A program made the position numbers and the translations under genes. The notes beneath the pieces are model-generated. The model did no database searches, had not been told where the DNA came from, and saw nothing but the letters and a program-made list of their open reading frames with translations. Shown one piece after another: positions 34,236-43,758 of a stretch of 64,000 bases of DNA. The stretch comes from Enterococcus mundtii (lineage in GTDB: Bacteria; Bacillota; Bacilli; Lactobacillales; Enterococcaceae), in NCBI RefSeq assembly GCF_002813755.1, contig NZ_CP018062.1, positions 1 through 64,000 of the forward strand, in the 5' to 3' direction. The first letter of the stretch is position 1; every line of letters starts with the position of its first letter.

Positions 34236-35042
34236 ATGAAATTTATTCGTTTAGCAACGGTAGCCGCATTATCAACCACGATTTTCGCAGGAGGCGTACA
34301 AGTCTTTGCTGAAGATACAGGACAAGATTCAAAAGAAGTACGTAAAACAACGACGTCCGGTCAGGTCACCTTCACTCCAAATATTGAAGACACAATAGTA
34401 GAACCTGATCCTGAAGGGCCAGAAGTGACGATCCCACCAATTCCTGGTACAGGACCACTAACGATTGCAACAGTTCCAACAATGAACTTTGGGACTAAAG
34501 TTATCTCAACTGCTGATGGACATTACAACATGATTGCGGAAATGCAACAGAAAGCCGGAACAACAGGCGAAGAAAACATGATTCCTTATGTCAGTATGGC
34601 GCAAGTCCAAGACACTCGCGGCACCAATGAAGGATGGGAACTGAGCGTGAGTTTAAGTGAATTTCAAACAGAAACTGATACTCTAAATAGTGTGTTAAAA
34701 GGCGCCCGAATCACGTTATTCGATCCTTCTCTTCGTTACAGTGTCAATGATGCAGATCAGGAACCGACGATTCACGCAAGTGGTTTAGAGTTGATTCCAA
34801 ATGAAGACGCCGTGCCGATCATGACGGCTGCTAACCGAAAGGGTGGCGGAACTTCTTCCGTTATTTGGGGAGATCATGATGCGCTCGCAAAACAAGTGGA
34901 AGATGGGGTAGATGTCGTCGAAAATAAGGCGATCCAATTGTTTGTTCCTGGCTCGACTGCCAAAGATGCAGTAACGTATACCTCTACATTGACATGGGAA
35001 TTAGAACTAACACCAGAAAATGAGGCACCTGATGCGGTTTAA
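34236..35042 (+). CDS. WxL-domain secreted protein, cluster 1
   Basis: A 268-aa protein: signal peptide 1-25 (FAE), a Pro-rich acidic segment, then the WxL domain with the two hallmark motifs WELSV (in GTNEGWELSV) and WELEL (LTWELELTP) near the C-terminus. WxL domains bind peptidoglycan non-covalently, so the protein sits on the cell surface. Its partner is the DUF916 protein encoded next. It has a GCAGGAA ribosome site. Confidence 0.9.
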   Translation: MKFIRLATVAALSTTIFAGGVQVFAEDTGQDSKEVRKTTTSGQVTFTPNIEDTIVEPDPEGPEVTIPPIPGTGPLTIATVPTMNFGTKVISTADGHYNMIAEMQQKAGTTGEENMIPYVSMAQVQDTRGTNEGWELSVSLSEFQTETDTLNSVLKGARITLFDPSLRYSVNDADQEPTIHASGLELIPNEDAVPIMTAANRKGGGTSSVIWGDHDALAKQVEDGVDVVENKAIQLFVPGSTAKDAVTYTSTLTWELELTPENEAPDAV

Positions 35043-35081
35043 GAAGTAACCATTCTTATTTCTATGTTCTATTAGTCACTG

Positions 35082-35116
35082 GCAGCGTTACAGATTTCTG
35101 TGACGCTGCTTTTTTA
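35082..35116 (+). terminator. Terminator/attenuator inside WxL cluster 1
   Basis: Stem GCAGCGTTACA with its complement around GATTTC, followed by TTTTTT. It lies between the WxL gene and the DUF916 gene, so it would lower expression of the last two genes. The second cluster has a matching hairpin at 51541. Confidence 0.85.
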
Positions 35117-35132
35117 GAAAGGATTATGACAA

Positions 35133-36176
35133 ATGATACACAAACAAACGATACAAAAAAGTCTATGGTTGCTTATAGTGCTCTTCTTTTTCTTGCCGCA
35201 TCCGACGGTTCAGGCCGAAGAAGCTGGTTTAAATACGTACGTTACCCCTCTTTTTCCAGAGAGCCAAGTGGATGAAAGTAAAGGATACTATGAGTTATTG
35301 CTCTCACCTGGGCAAAAAGAGACTTTGCGACTAGAAGTCGGCAATTCCAGTTCAGAACCAATCAACGTTCAGCTGACACCGCATACGGCTTATACGAATA
35401 CTTTGGGGAATGTCGAGTATGGAAAAGACGCCAAAGAAGCAGATCCGACCTTGATTCATTCTTTGGATGAGCTGATGACTCCTTCGGAGGTCATTACTGT
35501 AGCGGGAAATGAAACAAAGGTCATAGAAATTCCTCTTCAAATGCCTAAAGACGCCTTTGAAGGGTATTTAGCCGGCGGTTTACGAATCACCGAAGTAAAA
35601 GAAGAGGAAGGTAGTGATGTCCCAGAAGGAGAAGGCGTAGCTATCAAGAATGAATTTGCCCATGTGGTAGGTGTGGTCGTCAGTAATACCCGAGACTCGG
35701 TGCAACCGGAGTTGGAACTATTAGATGTGTTTGCGGATCAATTGAACTATCGCAATGTGATCAGTGCCACGCTACAAAACTTTACGCCCACTTTTGTCAA
35801 TCAATTGGCGGTGGAAGCTACCGTGAAACGAGCAGGGGAGAACGAGGTGCTCTATAAGGCTGAGAAAGAAATGATGCAGATGGCCCCAAATTCTAATTTC
35901 AATTTTCCGATTTCTTTAGAAGGCGACCGTTTTCGAAGTGGGAACTATGTCCTAGAATTAACAGCTAAATCGGGAGAGAATGAATGGTCATGGACGCGTG
36001 AATTTACGATTGAAGCCGATGAAGCCCGCAAGTTAAATCGAGAAGACGTAATGATTGATTCTGGTGTCAATTGGTGGATGATCGGTGCGATTATTTTGCT
36101 CATTTTAATGCTTGGACTTGTGCTTTACCTGATGTGGCAAAAGAAAAGAGCACGTGAAAGCGAAAAAGAAGTATAG
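35133..36176 (+). CDS. DUF916/DUF3324 WxL-interacting protein, cluster 1
   Basis: A 347-aa type I membrane protein: signal peptide 1-28, DUF916 (about 33-165, containing TPHTAYTN and MPKDAFEGYLAGGLRI), DUF3324 (about 170-300, containing LLDVFADQLNYRNVIS and NSNFNFPISLEGDRFRSG), a membrane helix about 308-330 and a basic tail. It is known to bind WxL proteins and link them to the membrane. Its end and the start of the next gene are 13 bases apart. Confidence 0.92.
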   Translation: MIHKQTIQKSLWLLIVLFFFLPHPTVQAEEAGLNTYVTPLFPESQVDESKGYYELLLSPGQKETLRLEVGNSSSEPINVQLTPHTAYTNTLGNVEYGKDAKEADPTLIHSLDELMTPSEVITVAGNETKVIEIPLQMPKDAFEGYLAGGLRITEVKEEEGSDVPEGEGVAIKNEFAHVVGVVVSNTRDSVQPELELLDVFADQLNYRNVISATLQNFTPTFVNQLAVEATVKRAGENEVLYKAEKEMMQMAPNSNFNFPISLEGDRFRSGNYVLELTAKSGENEWSWTREFTIEADEARKLNREDVMIDSGVNWWMIGAIILLILMLGLVLYLMWQKKRARESEKEV

Positions 36177-36189
36177 AGAGGAGGATTCC

Positions 36190-39100
36190 ATGAGAAAGCT
36201 AATGAAAAAAGGAATGCTCATTTTAGGGACGATGATTCTTGTTCTGCATGCATTCCTCCTGCCAGTAGGCATCGTCTATGCGGAAACCACGGATAAAAAG
36301 GAAGGGGGGCAAGTACAGGAAGAAGAACAATTGGAACTTCCATCCATAAAAAACTATCTAGAAGTGGAAGAAGGCAATCCTCGCTTTTCCTTTCCTCGCT
36401 CTCGCCTTCAAGGAACGGTTGAAGAGCCATTGAAGGTGACATTTGTTTCAGATCAAGAGGTGACAGAGGCAAGTATTACCCTTCCGAAGGAAGCAAAGCT
36501 GGTAAAAGACCAGTTACAAGCTGGAGTTACCGTCAACCAAGAAGAAGAATCAGATGAATGGGTGATTCAATCAGAGAGAGCGCAACAAGCATTTGTGCTT
36601 CCGGTGGTTTTTGATTCTGAAGGTAGTTATGAGGTGTCGATCGAAGACGTAACTGCGACACTTGAAATATCGGAAAAGGAAGAAACGGAGACTGAAGATC
36701 AATCAGAAATGAATCAGGATTCATCTGATGAATCAAATGAAGAACATGAGCAATATCCAAATACGACTGAACAATCAGAAGAAAAAGGAGCGCCTGTAGC
36801 AACCGAAGAATCGAAAGAGGAAGCTATTCCTCCTGAGAACGAAACATTCAAACAGGCGGTCTTTGATGGAAATACAGAAGAAGTTTCAACAATGGCTGCA
36901 TTCAGAGAAGCTGTCGCAAATCCTGAAGTTAGCATTATCTCTGTCCAAGCGAATTTAACTGAAAGTACAGCCAATATCATGACGATCGACCGACCAATCA
37001 AGATACAAGGAAATGGTCATACACTAACTTTTGGTAACGATGGGTTTTATTTTCAATTTGAAGATGTAGAAGAAGAGACTACCTTCCGGATAGAAAATGC
37101 GACTATTGCAAAGGTAGGTACTACTCCATTAATGAATGCCTCTTCTGAGAGTAGTCGTAATTGGACCATTGAATTAGAAGATATTACAGCATTGAATGCC
37201 AATGAATTGAGGTTAGTATCCTCTCCTGAAGGGAAACTAGTTTTTACAGGAGGCCAATCAAATTTTCAAGGGATTGTAGCTACTACAATTTTTATTGAAG
37301 CAAAAGAAATATACGCTATAAACCAAGCACGGGTAACCATTAACCGAGGAAACTCAACTGTTTTCTTTTCAGGAGCTACTATAACAAATCCAAAGTTAAT
37401 CATAGAAAATGGTTCAACCATAACGATTACCACAAGTGCTGGAGCAGCAAATACAATCGATTTTAGGGGAGAAAACCCAGAGATATCTATTAGTTCAAAT
37501 AGTCAGCTCACAATCACTACTGGAGGAACAGGAGATGTTCCATCAGATATAATAAATAATGCGGTAGTACTTACCGGAGTTGGACCGAAAATATTTATCA
37601 ACTCAGAGAGCAGTTTAACGATTACAACTACTGCAGCAAAAAGAGGGATACACTTAGGTGGAGACACCGCACAACTCATGGTGAATGACTCCGAATTAAT
37701 TGTTACTTCCGCATCACAATCAGCCGTGAGTATTACTGGGGATACTCCCATATTTTCTACAAAAAATAGTACGATTCAACTTACTTCACCTACTGGTACA
37801 GCAATAAATGTGACTGGTAGAGAACCATCCGTAAATTTTGACACTTCAACTGTAAAACTATCTAGTACGAGTGGTCAAAGGGTTAATTTGATTGGAGATG
37901 CTGCGCGTTTAAAACTTTCCAATACGCAGATGGTGATGACTTCCTCTACAGGACGAGGGGTATACATGCAAGGTGAAACACCTCAGGTTCATTTGGATAA
38001 CAGTCAGCTTACCATGACAGATACTGGTGATTCTCAGGGAATGATTTTACAGGGGCCAGATGCCTTGCTTTCTTTAGCAAATGAGAGTGAATTTATTTTA
38101 ACAGGAGCAGGGCTAGGAACATCAGAAAATATTCAGATAGGAGACAATAACGCCAGACCAGAGCTCTCTGTTACAGGTGGTTCAACTCTTTCTGTTACGA
38201 CCACAAGCGGTGCTGTGTTACCAACAGATACCGCAAACAACGCTCTTCATTTGAGAGGAGCAGAGCCTAAAGCGACAATTTCCGGAGGTTCCAAATTGAA
38301 TGTTTCAGTGACAAGTTATAACAGAAGAGGGTTCTATCTAAATGGAGGAAATGCAGAGTTAGAAGTTAGTGATAGCCAATTAAATGTACGTACTGCTGCG
38401 GGTCAGGCATTGAGTCTTCTAGGAGTTTCTCCTACAGTAAAAATGATAAAATCCTCCTTAGAGATAGTAACCACAACAGGAATTGGCGTTGATTTATCAG
38501 GAAATAATGCATTGTTTCAATTAGATGAAACCAAGTCAGCCATTCAATCTAGTTCTGGACAGCGAATGAATCTAATAGGAGAAACGCCTACCTTATCTTT
38601 GGTCAACACTCAGTTGGAGATGGCTACTTCTACTGGTCGAGGAATTTATTTGCAAGGTGTGACGCCTCAAGTACTATTAGAAAACAGTCAGCTTGCTATG
38701 ACAGATACTGGTGATTCTCAGGGAATGATTTTACAAGGAGCGGATGCCCTGCTTTCACTGAATAATAGGAGTGAATTCAACTTAAATAGTTCCGGTCTCG
38801 GTTATTCAGAGAATATCCAAATAGGTAATAACAACGCTAGACCAGAGCTCTTAGTGACAACCGGTTCTAAGCTATCCGTCACTACAACAAGCCCAGCTAT
38901 ATTACCGACAGATACTGTTAATAATGCTCTTCACTTGAGAGGAGCAGAGCCCAAAACAACAATATCTGGCGAATCTTCTTTGAATATTTCAGTGACTAAT
39001 AATAACCGAAGAGGCTTCTACTTAAATGGAGAAAATGCAGAGTTAAACGTTAATGATGGGCAATTAAATATCCATACTGTTGCGGGTGAAGCGTTGAGTA

Positions 39101-42100
39101 TTTTAGGACTTTCTCCTACAGTAAAAATGATTCAATCTTCTTCAGAAATAGAAACGACAACTGGAACTACAGTTAATTTGTCTGGGGAAAATGCGTTGTT
39201 CCAATTGGATGAATCTGAGATGACCATTCATTCTAGTACGGGACAACGGATGAATTTGATAGGGGAAACACCTACCTTGTCTCTGGCAAATAGTCAATTG
39301 GAAATGGCTGCTTCCACTGGTCGAGGAATTTATTTGCAAGGCGTGACGCCACGAGTTCTTTTAGATAATAGTCAGCTTACCATGACAGATACTGGTGATT
39401 CCCAAGGGATGATTTTACAAGGACCGGATGCTTTACTTTCACTGGATAATCAGAGTGAATTCAATATAAACAGTTCTGGGCTTGGTTGGTCAGAGAATAT
39501 TCAAATAGGCAATAATAATGCTAGACCAGAGCTCTCTGTGATTGGTGGTTCTAAAATATTTGTCACAACCATGAGCTCAGCTGTAGCTGCAACAGATGCC
39601 GCGAATAATGTGTTACATTTAAGAGGTGACTCACCAAAGATAGACCTTCTTGATTCAAAAATTAACATTGATATCACATCTGGTAATCGTCGAGGATTAG
39701 TTATGACAGGTAATACATCTCAAGCTATTATAGAAAATAGTGAGTTGGAAACAAATCTGCTTAACGGATCAAGTTTCTATTCTGATGGTAATAACGGGAT
39801 ATTTGAAATAAAAAATAGTATATTTTCGTCAGAAACAGTTGGTGGAGATAATATTTCACAAATTGGAAGTAACAATAACCTAAGTATCAATAACTCAAGT
39901 GAGGTTTCTTTGGAGACCACAAGTGGACGTAACATATATACACAAGGAAGTACTAATGTAGTTAATATTGCCTCTAAAAGTAAAGTTAACATAAATTCTG
40001 TTAGTGCAAGCAGTATTTGGCTAAATGGTAGTTATCCTAAACTAGATGTTTCAGACGCAGGTACAGAAGTTACGATTGCTAGTTCAGCCGCTGCCGTTTT
40101 TTCTGTAGCTACAGTGTATTTGGGAACTGGCGTGGGGGTATCACCAGGAGCAGAAATTAATGTTTCAGATGAAGCTTCTGTTGAAATCACTAGTAATATG
40201 GCAACTACAATCGGACTTTGGAGTGAAAATGCGCAATTTAACATTTCGGAGAAAGCAGAATTACTAGTTAAACAAGGGGCTTCTTCTGAGCCTGCTGGAG
40301 GTGCAGCAGCAGCGGTAAGATTTATGCAATTTGGTAGTAGTAGTTTTACGATTGATGATGCGAAGATGAGTATTGAAAAAACGGGTGGATCAACACCTGG
40401 AATGCGCATGTTTGGAAATAATAATTCCATAATGGTTAAAAATGGCGGTGAATTTAGTGTCTATAATCCTGGAAATGGTACAGCAAATGATGGAGGAATC
40501 GGAGTAAATAACCAAGGAATTAGTTATCCAGGTGGTACAAATAATTCTTTTTCTATTGAAGGAATTGGTTCAAATGTCAATATTATTGCTGAAAGTGGTC
40601 CTGCGTTAGACATGGGAACAAGTTCTCCTACACTTGATGTAAAAAATGGGGGTATATTTAGAGCCGAAGGTCGAACTGCGTCAGCTACCGCAGGAGTATT
40701 TAGCGCTGCAGTAATTAATGTAAACTTTGAGAATCCTCTGTATATGAATTTTCAAAATAATCGTTCAGGTGGGGGAAATATTTTTAATGTCAATAATGGT
40801 TCTACATTAAATGCGACGAATAGTGATTTATCTGTTTGGAAAAATGGTGCAGATCTTACTGGGGATCCAGATTTGGATTTCCGTAGTATTGATTATTCAT
40901 TCGGAGGTGCAAATTTCAACATATTAGGCGAGACAAGTGCACCAGATCAACTAAATACGGAAGTGTTTGGAAACACAGGTTTAACTGCATACAGTCGTTT
41001 AAGTAGTAATAATGGGCGATGGGCCATCGCAGATGAGCTGAGAGTGCCAACCAATGCTGATAAGAAAATCTATGGGCGTGTGAGTCTTCCTGTAGGACTA
41101 GACGATAGTCGTCCAGCGTGGGATGATGAAGCGATCGTGACAGTCGAAGTAGAATCTCCATCAGGACACACACAAGACTATACGACTAAGACCGTCGGTC
41201 ATTCAGACGAATCACCAGGTATCAGTATCTACGGGGAAGCCCCACGTGGCGGACTTTTTGAAATTACCTTACCTGCCCCCCTCGAAGCGGGATCAAAAGT
41301 TCGAATCAGCCATGTAGAATTAACAAGTGGAGAACTGACCGAAGGCTTTGATCATCAGATTTTAACGAACACTGTGGAAGTCTTTCCAATTGTCCCTCCG
41401 GTACCTGCGAAATTCTCATCTTCTATCATTGGTGAAAATAGTAAAACCATCCAAGGGATTTCAGAAAATAAAGAGGTTGAAGTGACCGCAACGCATAATG
41501 GGCAATCCTTTGATACGTCGGAGGTCACTGTTAACGATGATGGCAGATTTACGCTTGATCTAAGTAAACTCTCACTAAAAGAAGATGATGAAATTCAAAT
41601 CTTTTTACGGGATAATGCAGGATCCGCAAAGGTCGCAGAGGTCGTTGCTCCACCTGAAACAAATAATGATCGAGGTAATATCAATCCGGCAACCGAGTTA
41701 CTGTTTCATGATGTGACATTTGAACCAGCGACGATTTTAACGGTTGGGAATCTTGGTCCTGTTTCACCGGTAGATCCGATGAATCCAGAAATTGAAGTCG
41801 ATCCAGAGAATAAACCTGAGCTCGAAGAAGAACAAGGCTTATTAAGTATTGATTTTGCTTCTCAATTCACATTTGGCGAACAAGCAATCTCTACGCGAAC
41901 GAAGCGGTATTATGCGCAACCGCAACGCTTGTTAAATCCTGATGGAACCGTCAATGAGGCTGAAGAGCGACCAAACTATATCCAGATCAGTGATCGACGG
42001 CCAGAAGAGGAACGTCACGGCTGGCAATTAGCAGTTACGCAAAACAATCAATTTACGGATCTACAGGAAAATGAACTAAGAGGGGCGCGTTTGTCTTTAG

Positions 42101-42363
42101 CGAACCAACAATTGGCGTCTGTTCATGGAAGCGACGAACCAATGTTGTATAATCAAGACGGTGTCACCTTAATTCCAGGAGAAAAGACTAAACTTTTGAC
42201 TGCGCTCGATGGCCAAGGAGCAGGTACCTGGATCTATCGGTTTGGTGACGGTGAAAGTGCAAGCGAAAGCGTGGCACTTGAAGTCCCTCCAACCGCGAAT
42301 CCAAGAGCAAGCACATACGAAACAACACTCACCTGGGAACTAAGTGTAGTTCCCGACAATTAG
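36190..42363 (+). CDS. Giant WxL surface adhesin, 2057 aa
   Basis: ATG 36190 (GAGGAGG site; the frame from 36154 starts inside the DUF916 gene). Signal peptide about 1-34, then an acidic region with EESKEEAIPPENE (100-230). A long pectate-lyase-like adhesive region follows (IDRPIKIQGNGHTLTFG near residue 265) made of short beta-strand repeats, including three 228-residue units. An Ig-like domain (SSSIIGENSKTIQGISENK) lies near 1745-1830. The C-terminal WxL domain has WQLAV and a final LTWELSVVPDN. The gene is intact despite its size. It is probably an adhesin displayed through the WxL/DUF916 partners. Confidence 0.88.
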   Translation: MRKLMKKGMLILGTMILVLHAFLLPVGIVYAETTDKKEGGQVQEEEQLELPSIKNYLEVEEGNPRFSFPRSRLQGTVEEPLKVTFVSDQEVTEASITLPKEAKLVKDQLQAGVTVNQEEESDEWVIQSERAQQAFVLPVVFDSEGSYEVSIEDVTATLEISEKEETETEDQSEMNQDSSDESNEEHEQYPNTTEQSEEKGAPVATEESKEEAIPPENETFKQAVFDGNTEEVSTMAAFREAVANPEVSIISVQANLTESTANIMTIDRPIKIQGNGHTLTFGNDGFYFQFEDVEEETTFRIENATIAKVGTTPLMNASSESSRNWTIELEDITALNANELRLVSSPEGKLVFTGGQSNFQGIVATTIFIEAKEIYAINQARVTINRGNSTVFFSGATITNPKLIIENGSTITITTSAGAANTIDFRGENPEISISSNSQLTITTGGTGDVPSDIINNAVVLTGVGPKIFINSESSLTITTTAAKRGIHLGGDTAQLMVNDSELIVTSASQSAVSITGDTPIFSTKNSTIQLTSPTGTAINVTGREPSVNFDTSTVKLSSTSGQRVNLIGDAARLKLSNTQMVMTSSTGRGVYMQGETPQVHLDNSQLTMTDTGDSQGMILQGPDALLSLANESEFILTGAGLGTSENIQIGDNNARPELSVTGGSTLSVTTTSGAVLPTDTANNALHLRGAEPKATISGGSKLNVSVTSYNRRGFYLNGGNAELEVSDSQLNVRTAAGQALSLLGVSPTVKMIKSSLEIVTTTGIGVDLSGNNALFQLDETKSAIQSSSGQRMNLIGETPTLSLVNTQLEMATSTGRGIYLQGVTPQVLLENSQLAMTDTGDSQGMILQGADALLSLNNRSEFNLNSSGLGYSENIQIGNNNARPELLVTTGSKLSVTTTSPAILPTDTVNNALHLRGAEPKTTISGESSLNISVTNNNRRGFYLNGENAELNVNDGQLNIHTVAGEALSILGLSPTVKMIQSSSEIETTTGTTVNLSGENALFQLDESEMTIHSSTGQRMNLIGETPTLSLANSQLEMAASTGRGIYLQGVTPRVLLDNSQLTMTDTGDSQGMILQGPDALLSLDNQSEFNINSSGLGWSENIQIGNNNARPELSVIGGSKIFVTTMSSAVAATDAANNVLHLRGDSPKIDLLDSKINIDITSGNRRGLVMTGNTSQAIIENSELETNLLNGSSFYSDGNNGIFEIKNSIFSSETVGGDNISQIGSNNNLSINNSSEVSLETTSGRNIYTQGSTNVVNIASKSKVNINSVSASSIWLNGSYPKLDVSDAGTEVTIASSAAAVFSVATVYLGTGVGVSPGAEINVSDEASVEITSNMATTIGLWSENAQFNISEKAELLVKQGASSEPAGGAAAAVRFMQFGSSSFTIDDAKMSIEKTGGSTPGMRMFGNNNSIMVKNGGEFSVYNPGNGTANDGGIGVNNQGISYPGGTNNSFSIEGIGSNVNIIAESGPALDMGTSSPTLDVKNGGIFRAEGRTASATAGVFSAAVINVNFENPLYMNFQNNRSGGGNIFNVNNGSTLNATNSDLSVWKNGADLTGDPDLDFRSIDYSFGGANFNILGETSAPDQLNTEVFGNTGLTAYSRLSSNNGRWAIADELRVPTNADKKIYGRVSLPVGLDDSRPAWDDEAIVTVEVESPSGHTQDYTTKTVGHSDESPGISIYGEAPRGGLFEITLPAPLEAGSKVRISHVELTSGELTEGFDHQILTNTVEVFPIVPPVPAKFSSSIIGENSKTIQGISENKEVEVTATHNGQSFDTSEVTVNDDGRFTLDLSKLSLKEDDEIQIFLRDNAGSAKVAEVVAPPETNNDRGNINPATELLFHDVTFEPATILTVGNLGPVSPVDPMNPEIEVDPENKPELEEEQGLLSIDFASQFTFGEQAISTRTKRYYAQPQRLLNPDGTVNEAEERPNYIQISDRRPEEERHGWQLAVTQNNQFTDLQENELRGARLSLANQQLASVHGSDEPMLYNQDGVTLIPGEKTKLLTALDGQGAGTWIYRFGDGESASESVALEVPPTANPRASTYETTLTWELSVVPDN
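37861..39740 (+). repeat. Three tandem 684-bp coding repeats in the giant adhesin
   Basis: The phrase MTDTGDSQGMILQG occurs with ATG at 38014, 38698 and 39382, exactly 684 bases apart (228 codons). Copies 2 and 3 are the most alike; copy 3 decays after about 39.7 kb. Some differences are whole-codon indels, so the frame is kept. Such repeats change number easily by recombination. Confidence 0.9.
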
Positions 42364-42371
42364 TCACAAGA

Positions 42372-42402
42372 AAGAGAAGAGCTACGGCTCTTTTCTTTTT
42401 CT
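42372..42402 (+). terminator. Terminator after WxL cluster 1 adhesin
   Basis: Stem AGAAGAGC with a complementary GCTCTTTTCT around TACG, then a T-rich tail. Confidence 0.75.
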
Positions 42403-42424
42403 TCATAGAAAGGAGAGAAAAGAT

Positions 42425-43708
42425 ATGCACATTTTATTTGATCATTTAGTCATGGCGGATAAGACTAAACGATGGCTGGTCTTGTTGGCAACGTTAGAAG
42501 AAGAGGAACACGTTATCGCCCACACCTTAGTTGAGCAGACTGGATTTGGGCGACGGACGATTATTGAGGACATGAAGGCGATCAAGGACTACTTTGGTGA
42601 GAGAATCCATTTGATCGGCGATGAGAAGGGCTACCACTTTTCTTTTCTTAACCCTAAAGTGTATTATGAGAAGAAACAAGCGTTACTAGATAAAGAGAAA
42701 CTTTTTCTCTTGGTGGATCAGTTGGCTGCGGGAACGTGTTTAGACAATCAACAGTGGATGGCGTATCTTGATGTTTCGAGTACGCGGTTTCAACGGATGA
42801 AACGGCAGCTTCAAACGTTATTAAAGACCTATTATGGGATACAAATTGAATCTAAAAACAATCAATTGTGGGGCGAAGAAGCGGGTATTCGCCAATTCCT
42901 TTATGATTTTTATTTCACCTTACCATTGTATCCCAGGTTTCTTTCAGAACATATTCAGGACCTGCATCAGGAGAAAGTGGCGATTCAAGACGGGCCTTGG
43001 CACCTAGACCAAACTTTGTTTAATCAATGGCTGAGACTAGCCAAGCAACGGGTTGACCAGGGTCATTGCTTACATGAACAAGTGGCATATAAACAAGTTC
43101 AAACGACTCTAACCCAGGCTTTGGATCAACAGGTAAGTGTGGCTCTTCCAGGATCAGAAAAAGCCGCGTTGTTCCTCCTCTCATTAGATGAACGCCAGTT
43201 TCTGAACCCTATGACACAACAAGTATTTATCCGCACGTTTTCACCTGCGAGTGAGTATGAGTTACCGATGGGTGAGACCGAAGGTCTGACTTATGATTTT
43301 TTCGAAATCCTCCTCTTTTTAATGGAGGTCTTCTTCCAGCTGCCTACACTTGAAGCACCAGAACAAGTGCCGTATGCAAACAGTGAGGAACCGTCTCCTT
43401 TAGACGTACTCATGGAACGTTTTTTAGCCGAAAAGAAAAAATATAGCCAGACGATTTATGTTTCCTATCAGCTAGTAGGACCACGTGCTTTGACACGATG
43501 GATCAAACAGGAAATTGAAACGATTTTAAAAAAAGATGGCCTACAGGTGGTTGAAGCTGCCCAAATGAATCCACTCGGACTAGTACGCCATGTACAAATC
43601 GGGAATCAACCACAAGCTAGAAATGCTCGTGCAACGATTGAACTTCCCTACGTACCTAGCAAGGAGAACATCATTGAAGTGCTCTCTGTATTTTTTGAGT
43701 CAAGATGA
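42425..43708 (+). CDS. Mga-like transcriptional regulator 1
   Basis: A 427-aa protein with an N-terminal helix-turn-helix (LVEQTGFGRRTIIEDMKAIK) and a second helix-turn-helix (Mga type) around 85-140 (YLDVSSTRFQRMKRQLQTLL, then GEEAGIRQFLYDFYF). The C-terminal part is helical and less conserved. Mga-like proteins are known to activate surface-protein genes in streptococci and enterococci. Its position behind WxL cluster 1 suggests it controls this cluster, possibly through the leaders or palindromes upstream. Confidence 0.8.
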   Translation: MHILFDHLVMADKTKRWLVLLATLEEEEHVIAHTLVEQTGFGRRTIIEDMKAIKDYFGERIHLIGDEKGYHFSFLNPKVYYEKKQALLDKEKLFLLVDQLAAGTCLDNQQWMAYLDVSSTRFQRMKRQLQTLLKTYYGIQIESKNNQLWGEEAGIRQFLYDFYFTLPLYPRFLSEHIQDLHQEKVAIQDGPWHLDQTLFNQWLRLAKQRVDQGHCLHEQVAYKQVQTTLTQALDQQVSVALPGSEKAALFLLSLDERQFLNPMTQQVFIRTFSPASEYELPMGETEGLTYDFFEILLFLMEVFFQLPTLEAPEQVPYANSEEPSPLDVLMERFLAEKKKYSQTIYVSYQLVGPRALTRWIKQEIETILKKDGLQVVEAAQMNPLGLVRHVQIGNQPQARNARATIELPYVPSKENIIEVLSVFFESR

Positions 43709-43758
43709 TTTAACAGGCAGGAAAGAAAAATATTTGAACAAGTGAGGGGGGAAAAAAG

